Shown here piece by piece: positions 5,645 through 10,062 of a DNA stretch of 10,062 nt. Under the pieces are notes generated by a model, which saw only the letters and a list, made by a program, of their open reading frames with translations, did no database searches and had not been told where the DNA came from. The position numbers were made by a program, and so were the translations under genes. Each line of letters starts with the position of its first letter. The first letter of the stretch is position 1. Source of the DNA: Parcubacteria group bacterium GW2011_GWD2_43_10 (GTDB lineage: Bacteria; Patescibacteriota; Patescibacteriia; Veblenbacterales; UBA10138); assembly GCA_000995845.1 (NCBI GenBank), contig LCEZ01000017.1:1-10062 (forward strand), in the 5' to 3' direction.

Positions 5645-8203
5645 ATGGTGACTAATATTATTTGGCAAAATCAATATAGTCTGCCGGAATTGATTTTTCG
5701 GCGCTTCCGCCTGGCAATTTATCGAGCAGTAGCCTTGGTTGCAATTATCTTAGCTTTGCTGTTATTCATAATTTTTGTACTGGTGGCCGCGGCGCCTTTT
5801 ATTGAGGAAGCCAGGTGGACAGTATTTTTTCCGCCTGAACCTGGAGCCAAGTTGTTCTGGTTGTCAGTAATTCTCGCTGGTTATGCCTGGTACAGGCTGG
5901 ATCGCGAACATGCTTGGTATCCAGCCCTATCATCGAGTGCTGGTGAGATTTCAGTGGAAAAACATCTAAGTGAGGAAGTTTGGCGTGTATTAGAAAAATC
6001 CTACGCTTACGCTAATAGAATGCAGCATCCAGCTGTTGAACCTTTACATTTATTGGCTGCTTCCTTAAGTTTTGTAACTGGTCAGCGGGTTTTTTCTAGA
6101 TTGGGAGTAGATAGTGCAAAATTATCTGCAACTTTACGCCACGGTTTAAGCAAGTTGATACCAAGCCCAATACCAGGATTATCTACCGAAACAATTAATG
6201 TCCTAAAAAAGGCTACTGAACTGTCTTTGGTTCGTAAAAGTCGTCATGTTGAAATGAGTGAGGTCTTGGTAGCGATAAGTAGTGGAGAATCTATAGTGAC
6301 TGAAGTGTTAGAAGAATTGGAAATAAAACCCGAAGCCTTGGATAATGTGACAGCTTGGTACAGCTTGCGGCGTAAATTAGTCAATTTGCGTTCGCGTCAA
6401 GGTAGGTCTGCCAGCTTTAGACCGCATCGGGCGTTGGATCGGACTTATTCAGCTGTAGCCACCCCATTTTTAAATAGAGTAGCGCAAGATTTAACTAGCC
6501 TGGCAGCCAGGGGTTATTTAATGCCTTGTGTTGGCCGTAGTCGTGAAACCACTGAAGCCTATCATATTATTGAAGGCGGACAATCAAGTGTTGTTTTGGT
6601 GGGTGAGCCAGGTATTGGTCGCGGTTCAATTTTAGAAGGGATTGCCCAAGATATGGCCGCCGAAGAAGTGCCGGCTGTTTTGCAGGATAAACATCTTTTG
6701 CTGTTATCAACCGCTCAATTACTTTCTGGAGCTAATCCAGCCGAGGCCGGTGAACGTTTATTGCGGGTGCTTAATGAAGCAGTGCATGCTGGTAATATTA
6801 TTTTGGCGATTAAAGATATTCATCAAATTATCGGTTTAGATGCTGGTAGTGGGCAAGATCTTAGTTTAGGTGATGTTTTAGCCAGTGCTGTTTCCAATCA
6901 TCAGTTAATTATTATAACCACCACGACAAACGCCTCTTGGCGTGAGATGGTGGAAAGGAGTTCACTCGGGCAAATTCTGCAGCGGGTGGAAATAAAAGAG
7001 CTGGATGATAATAGTTCTATTCAAGTTTTGGAATCGCGCGTGCCCGGCATTGAAATGCAGCATCATGTTTATTTTTCTTACGGCGCCCTAGCGCAAGCAG
7101 TTACTTTAGCTAAGCGTTATTTGCCTGATCGTTATTTACCGGAGAAAGCAATTTCTCTTTTAGAAGAGGTAGCAATCTATGCACGAGAGCGAACGGGTAA
7201 AGATGGCATGATTACAGCTGAACATGTTGCTCAGGTTCTTGCTAATAAAGTTCATGTGCCCGTGACTCAAATAACTGCGGCTGAAAGTCAGAAATTACTT
7301 AATTTGGAGCAAATATTGCACGAGCGTATTATTGGGCAGGACGAAGCTGTGAAGTTGGTGAGTCAGGCTTTGCGGCGAGCGCGCGTTAATTTACGTGATC
7401 AAAAAAGGCCAGTATCTTCCTTCTTATTCTTAGGCCCCACTGGTGTTGGTAAAACTGAATTGGCTAAAGTTGTCGCGGCAGAGTATTTTGGCGGTGAAGA
7501 TAAAATGGTGAGGCTTGATATGTCAGAATACCAAACTGCGGAAAGTCTTTATCGTTTGGTCGGTGCGCCAGCGGGAGTGGGCGGGGAACACGGCCTTTTA
7601 ACAGAAGCAGTGCGTCGGACACCCTATACCCTGGTTTTATTAGATGAATTGGAAAAAGCTCATTCGGATATACTTAATGTTTTTTTGCAGGTATTAGATG
7701 ATGGGCGATTAACCGATGCCTCTGGGAGAACGATTGATTTTACCAATACCATTATTATTGCCACCTCTAATGCTGCTACGGCTTTTATTCAAGAGCAATT
7801 ACAACAAAATGTTCCTCTAGAAAATATTCGCCGTGGATTATTGCGTGGTGGATTGCAGCAGTATTTCCGACCAGAATTTTTAAATCGCTTTGATGCGATT
7901 GTTGTGTTTAAGCCCCTAGAAATAGCAGAAGTTGAACAAGTTGCTGGTTTAATGATCAGTAAATTAGCGCGTGAACTGGAAAGTAAAGGAGTGCACCTTA
8001 AAGCTTCACCTGAAACAATCAAAGAGTTAGCGGCTAAGGGTTTTGACCCTTTATATGGCGCGAGACCTCTAAGGCGGGTAATTCAGGACAATGTGGATAG
8101 TGCCCTAGCCACCCATATGCTGACTGGCAAAATTACTAGGCGTGATGTAGTGGTACTAGAGCCTGGCGGAGTTATCCGGGTGGAGAAAGCAGAAAAACTT
8201 TGA
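5645..8203 (+). CDS. Membrane-anchored Clp-type double AAA+ ATPase with degenerate first ring
   Basis: Clp/Hsp100-family ATPase. Order seen: two N-terminal membrane helices (about 25-52 and 68-84), a ClpN-like helical domain (about 103-235), AAA+ D1 (about 295-540) and D2 (about 550-850). D2 is intact: Walker A GPTGVGKTE (597-605), Walker B LVLLDELEKAH (663-673), sensor 1 N709, arginine finger R748 in FLNRFD, and sensor 2 GAR (805-807). D1 is not: Walker A reads GEPGIGRGS (R326 replaces lysine), the usual IDE of Walker B is IKD (389-391), and the ERRF arginine-finger region is LGQILQR. The D2 pore loop, normally GYVGYEEGG, is shortened to GVGGEHG (644-650), losing its aromatic residues. There is no coiled-coil middle domain between D1 and D2 and no clear IGL/F ClpP-docking loop. 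The domains would face the cytoplasm. It is probably not a standard ClpC; a membrane remodelling or quality-control role with its small neighbour is an inference. Confidence 0.93.
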   Translation: MVTNIIWQNQYSLPELIFRRFRLAIYRAVALVAIILALLLFIIFVLVAAAPFIEEARWTVFFPPEPGAKLFWLSVILAGYAWYRLDREHAWYPALSSSAGEISVEKHLSEEVWRVLEKSYAYANRMQHPAVEPLHLLAASLSFVTGQRVFSRLGVDSAKLSATLRHGLSKLIPSPIPGLSTETINVLKKATELSLVRKSRHVEMSEVLVAISSGESIVTEVLEELEIKPEALDNVTAWYSLRRKLVNLRSRQGRSASFRPHRALDRTYSAVATPFLNRVAQDLTSLAARGYLMPCVGRSRETTEAYHIIEGGQSSVVLVGEPGIGRGSILEGIAQDMAAEEVPAVLQDKHLLLLSTAQLLSGANPAEAGERLLRVLNEAVHAGNIILAIKDIHQIIGLDAGSGQDLSLGDVLASAVSNHQLIIITTTTNASWREMVERSSLGQILQRVEIKELDDNSSIQVLESRVPGIEMQHHVYFSYGALAQAVTLAKRYLPDRYLPEKAISLLEEVAIYARERTGKDGMITAEHVAQVLANKVHVPVTQITAAESQKLLNLEQILHERIIGQDEAVKLVSQALRRARVNLRDQKRPVSSFLFLGPTGVGKTELAKVVAAEYFGGEDKMVRLDMSEYQTAESLYRLVGAPAGVGGEHGLLTEAVRRTPYTLVLLDELEKAHSDILNVFLQVLDDGRLTDASGRTIDFTNTIIIATSNAATAFIQEQLQQNVPLENIRRGLLRGGLQQYFRPEFLNRFDAIVVFKPLEIAEVEQVAGLMISKLARELESKGVHLKASPETIKELAAKGFDPLYGARPLRRVIQDNVDSALATHMLTGKITRRDVVVLEPGGVIRVEKAEKL

Positions 8204-8227
8204 AATTGGCATTTTTTGGTCAATTTC
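8202..8227 (+). terminator. Weak hairpin at the end of the Clp-like gene
   Basis: A 9-bp stem with one G-U pair (8202-8210 with 8219-8227) encloses an 8-nt T-rich loop and overlaps the TGA stop. No T run follows, so it is not a classical intrinsic terminator. It could slow RNA decay or attenuate read-through into the next cassette. Confidence 0.3.
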
Positions 8228-8237
8228 TGTAGCCACT

Positions 8238-8266
8238 TAGACAACTACTTGACGGACATATATAAT
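8238..8266 (+). promoter_or_regulatory. Near-consensus promoter of the small-protein / caspase-like cassette
   Basis: TAGACA (8238-8243) and a perfect TATAAT (8261-8266) are spaced by 17 nt, so 11 of 12 consensus bases match. The predicted transcript start near 8273 leaves a leader of about 34 nt. A second -35-like TTGACG (8249-8254) overlaps the spacer, with only a weak AATGAT partner 18 nt on. The sequence implies constitutive sigma-70 transcription unless a repressor acts; no clear operator is visible. Confidence 0.75.
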
Positions 8267-8306
8267 TATAGTAATGATATATAGCTCAATATGTTAGGGT
8301 AAATCT

Positions 8307-8489
8307 ATGGAAGAAAAAGAGAGGTTTTTAAGAGTCTTTGCCAATCTTCCCCTTGGTGTAAGAAAGGAGATAATTTTGGTATTAAATGACCAACCAATTA
8401 CTTGGGAAGTGGCCTTTATTGAGGTTGATAATGATACTGAATTAAGTCATGAAATATTAGAAAGACTCAGCGAGCTAAAACTTATTTAA
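8307..8489 (+). CDS. Small protein of unknown function, first gene of the cassette (60 aa)
   Basis: I do not recognise a named family. The protein is soluble and acidic at its C-terminal end, with no membrane helix or cysteine. Predicted order: a helix (about 1-13), the LPLGVRKEIILVLNDQPITW segment (15-34) that looks like a turn, a beta hairpin and the start of a helix, then a C-terminal amphipathic helix (about 44-58, HEILERLSELKLI). The compact PLGVRKE and DQPITWEVA elements look like conserved-family blocks rather than random coding. The ATG lies 7 nt after an AGGG that can serve as a partial Shine-Dalgarno, and about 34 nt after the predicted transcript start. Only 4 nt separate it from the next gene, which supports a shared operon. 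A regulator, antitoxin-like partner or protease substrate are all possible; none is shown by the sequence. Confidence 0.75.
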   Translation: MEEKERFLRVFANLPLGVRKEIILVLNDQPITWEVAFIEVDNDTELSHEILERLSELKLI

Positions 8490-8493
8490 GAAC

Positions 8494-8763
8494 ATGTCTA
8501 ATCAAACAGATCAAAAGGAAGAGAATAAAACTTTATTAACAGATACAGATAACGAGATTCGGGATCTAGTTATAGCTAGGTTATCTATTTTATCACCTGA
8601 CACCCTTGTTTCCATAGGTTCAGAAGGTGATTTTACAAGGGACCAGTTGATTAGAAGTGTGGAACAAGGAGATAATATTGGTGAGAAATTTACTGAAATA
8701 CAATTAGCATGGTTAAGATCACTTAAGGAAGTGGGCAGTGATTCAGCTCGTGCTAGTGTATGA
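8494..8763 (+). CDS. Small protein of unknown function, second gene of the cassette (89 aa)
   Basis: Not a family I can name. The first 20 residues are polar and probably disordered (MSNQTDQKEENKTLL). Then come a helix (EIRDLVIARLSIL, about 21-33), an SIGSEGDFTRDQLIRSVEQGD block (41-61) with the look of a strand-turn-helix, and a final helix (GEKFTEIQLAWLRSLKEVG, about 63-81). It has no cysteine, signal peptide or membrane segment. The all-helical C-terminal part suggests protein-protein contact. Its TGA overlaps the ATG of the caspase-like gene in ATGA (8760-8763), so the two are translationally coupled and probably made in fixed ratio. That favours a partner or regulator of the downstream protein. 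Base composition is low in G+C, as in the rest of the cassette. Confidence 0.75.
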   Translation: MSNQTDQKEENKTLLTDTDNEIRDLVIARLSILSPDTLVSIGSEGDFTRDQLIRSVEQGDNIGEKFTEIQLAWLRSLKEVGSDSARASV

Positions 8764-9404
8764 ACAGTATTATTTTTACGAGACCAGAATTTGATCTTGG
8801 TACTCGTTACCTTTCTTATTGGTGTGAGGAGCTTATCAGCCTTGCGAGAACTAAAGGTAAAGACGTAATTGATTTGCGAAAGCGTAAGGCAAGTAGAGAA
8901 GAATTTGAGAGTAGGGTGAAGAAACTAAACCCTACTTTTGTAATGATAAACGGCCATGGATCAGAAAACTGTGTTGCTGGTCAAGATAATAATATTTTAG
9001 TTGAAGCTGGGAATAATGAAGAAATACTTTTTTCAAGAGTCACTTATGCTGTATCTTGTAGATCAGCTAAGCTATTAGGTCAATTATGTAGCAAAGAAAT
9101 CAATACAACTTACGTTGGTTATAAAGATGATTTTATTATATCCATGGACGGTACCAGTATAGGGCATCCATTGAAAGACAACAGAGCGCGCCCATTTATG
9201 GAAGGATCAAATCAAGTGGTCATATCCTTACTCAAAGGCCATTCAGCGCAGGACTCATCCAAAAGATCAAAACTTGTATTTGAGAATCATTATAAACGTT
9301 TACTAGCGAGTAATAGAGATTCCAATGCGAGATTTGATGCAATGAACATATGGTGGGATATGATGAATCAAGTTTGTCTTGGGGACACAGATAGAACTAT
9401 CTAA
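8760..9404 (+). CDS. Predicted clan CD (caspase/gingipain-like) cysteine peptidase-like protein
   Basis: Seen: a hydrophobic strand followed by NGHGS (TFVMINGHGS, residues 59-68, H66-G67), and 34 residues later a second strand ending in Ser-Cys (VTYAVSCRSAKLLG, 94-107, C100). Hydrophobic block + HG and hydrophobic block + (S/A)C is the hallmark of clan CD peptidases (caspases, gingipains C25, clostripain, CHAT), so H66/C100 is the proposed catalytic dyad. The N-terminal segment (1-60) fits the earlier Rossmann-like strands and helices (SIIFTRPEFD...; GKDVIDLRK). After the cysteine, a GYKDDF strand (120-125) and a helical tail follow. At 214 aa it is a bare catalytic-domain size with no signal peptide or transmembrane helix, so it is predicted cytoplasmic. 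The ATG overlaps the preceding stop by 4 nt. Nine of 16 arginines use AGA, unlike the flanking genes. The substrate is unknown, and an inactive homologue is possible. Confidence 0.72.
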   Translation: MNSIIFTRPEFDLGTRYLSYWCEELISLARTKGKDVIDLRKRKASREEFESRVKKLNPTFVMINGHGSENCVAGQDNNILVEAGNNEEILFSRVTYAVSCRSAKLLGQLCSKEINTTYVGYKDDFIISMDGTSIGHPLKDNRARPFMEGSNQVVISLLKGHSAQDSSKRSKLVFENHYKRLLASNRDSNARFDAMNIWWDMMNQVCLGDTDRTI

Positions 9405-9548
9405 TTAAACCAATTGTAAGAAGTAGTGGATTAGTCATGATTTAAACATTAACTCAGACAGGTGACTTTGTTTTAGAAGATATTTAGGTAGAGAAGAATT
9501 TCCGGTAGATAACTGAGCTCTTTTTTGTCTTAGATAGCCAGTTTGATT

Positions 9549-9580
9549 ACCTGTCGAGGTGGCACCGGAATAACCAGGTG
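9549..9580 (+). promoter_or_regulatory. Possible T-box-like core in the glyS leader
   Basis: GGTGGCACCG at 9558-9567 matches all ten positions of the inner T-box consensus GGTGGNACCG, the tRNA acceptor-binding core of T-box riboswitches, which commonly precede synthetase genes. It is flanked by a 5-bp pairing, ACCTG (9549-9553) with CAGGT (9575-9579). Against it: the outer consensus bases differ and no canonical A1/A2 antiterminator or following intrinsic terminator could be folded by eye. The variable base C would pair with a G discriminator, while bacterial tRNA-Gly usually has U. The core is also a near-palindrome and could instead be a DNA operator. Confidence 0.35.
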
Positions 9581-9634
9581 TGCACTGCTTAATTGTTGAT
9601 TCAAGTAAGATTACAGCTTAGGACGCTATCCAGC

Positions 9635-9663
9635 TTGCAAAAAGTTATAAAATCATTTAAATT
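9635..9663 (+). promoter_or_regulatory. Possible proximal promoter of glyS
   Basis: TTGCAA (9635-9640) and TAAATT (9658-9663) are spaced by 17 nt, each matching four of six consensus bases. Transcription would start almost at the ATG at 9673, giving a near-leaderless mRNA. If it is the true promoter, the T-box-like element upstream would not be in the glyS transcript, so the two ideas compete. Confidence 0.25.
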
Positions 9664-9672
9664 AGTGTGGTC

Positions 9673-10062
9673 ATGAAACAAGAAAAAAACGATCTTGATT
9701 TAATGGATAAGCTGATTGCCCTGTGCAAACAGCGCGGGATTATTTTCCCCGGCAGCGAGATTTATGGCGGACTGGCTAATTCCTGGGATTTTGGACATTA
9801 TGGGGCGTTACTGAAGAATAATATCCGCCAAGCTTGGCTGAGTCATTTTGTTACTTCGCGGGATGATATGGTGCTGCTGGAAAGCGGTATTATTATGAAC
9901 CCGAAAGTATGGCAAGCTTCGGGGCACTTGCAGAACTTTACCGATCCGTTAGTTGACTGCAAAAAATGCAAAAAACGTTTTCGGGCTGATCACATCTTAG
10001 AGCAAAGGAGTTTAAAACCAGGCTACGACAAAGAATCGCCTTTGGACTGGAGTGAAATTCAT
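9673..10062 (+). CDS. glyS: Glycyl-tRNA synthetase, N-terminal part (3' end outside window)
   Basis: Class II synthetase that charges tRNA-Gly, of the single-polypeptide homodimer type rather than the alpha/beta (GlyQ + GlyS) tetramer. Read from the ATG at 9673, 130 codons run open to the window end. Seen: GIIFPGSEIYGGLANSWDFGHYGALLKNNI (about residues 22-51), the family's N-terminal motif-1 region. ESGIIMNPKVWQASGHLQNFTDPLVDCKKCKKRFRADH follows (70-107), where the ASGH..NFTDPLVDCK signature is diagnostic. The CKKC pair (C95, C98) sits where related enzymes have a Cys-rich insertion. No Shine-Dalgarno is evident before the ATG. The G+C and codon choice return to those of ileS and the Clp-like gene, unlike the cassette just upstream. 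Roughly 330 residues of the expected length lie beyond the window. Confidence 0.95.
   Translation, partial: MKQEKNDLDLMDKLIALCKQRGIIFPGSEIYGGLANSWDFGHYGALLKNNIRQAWLSHFVTSRDDMVLLESGIIMNPKVWQASGHLQNFTDPLVDCKKCKKRFRADHILEQRSLKPGYDKESPLDWSEIH

Larger units (their letters stand above)
9405..9672 (+). other. 268-bp intergenic leader region upstream of glyS
   Basis: No convincing protein-coding frame is seen here. The stretch lies between the caspase-like gene and glyS. It contains a T run at 9521-9526 with no proper hairpin before it. It also has a distant CTCAG/CTGAG pairing (9453-9457 with 9513-9517) and the T-box-like core near 9558. It is unusually long for this compact window, so a structured RNA leader for glyS is plausible. 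No tRNA cloverleaf was found. Confidence 0.55.

Noticed and set aside
6642..6839. 65-codon + strand frame inside the Clp-like gene
   Set aside because: Out-of-frame shadow of the D1 coding region, with no start signal.
9490..9526. T run at 9521-9526 as terminator of the caspase-like operon
   Set aside because: No stable G+C-rich hairpin ends just before it; only the self-palindrome GAGCTC and a distant 5-bp pairing are visible.
9531..9600. tRNA gene in the glyS leader
   Set aside because: No T-arm consensus, anticodon stem or acceptor pairing could be arranged; the GGTGGCACC element is better explained as a T-box-like core or a palindrome.
1..10062. CRISPR array, insertion sequence or attachment-site repeats
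   Set aside because: No regularly spaced direct repeats, transposase or integrase motifs, or matching flanks around the low-G+C cassette were seen by eye.

Overview
The window looks like a bacterial chromosome segment, most likely from the Candidate Phyla Radiation (Patescibacteria). This placement is an inference. It rests on the class of isoleucyl-tRNA synthetase, short dense gene strings with few Shine-Dalgarno sites, a single-pass surface protein built of DUF11-like modules, and a membrane-anchored two-ring Clp-type ATPase next to a small membrane protein. UGA is a normal stop in several genes, so this is not one of the lineages that read UGA as glycine.

Layout. Positions 1-4370 (+) hold an apparent operon: the C-terminal half of ileS, recO, and a 636-aa membrane-anchored protein with Ig-like modules, with gaps of 13 and 14 nt. 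A strong intrinsic terminator at 4382-4413 closes it. A convergent CDP-alcohol phosphatidyltransferase gene (pgsA-like, -, 4401-5180) has its stop codon inside the same hairpin. A 110-bp divergent spacer follows, with a promoter reading rightward. Then come a small membrane protein (5291-5641) and a Clp-like ATPase (5645-8203), 3 nt apart. The ATPase has two N-terminal membrane helices, a D1 ring that looks catalytically dead, and an intact D2 ring that lacks the usual pore-loop tyrosine.

From 8238 a near-consensus promoter drives three tightly packed genes (8307-9404). Two encode small soluble proteins of 60 and 89 aa that I do not recognise. The third encodes a 214-aa protein with a caspase/gingipain-like (clan CD) His-Gly / Ser-Cys dyad. 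Sampled lines of this cassette are about 33% G+C with AGA-rich arginine usage, against roughly 45-55% and CGN codons in the flanking genes. It therefore reads as an acquired accessory module and is the best candidate here for an undescribed system.

The last 268-bp spacer (9405-9672) precedes glyS, a glycyl-tRNA synthetase cut by the window end. The spacer carries a 10-nt match to the invariant core of the T-box riboswitch, although I could not fold a canonical antiterminator around it. I see no tRNA or rRNA genes, insertion sequences or CRISPR arrays.
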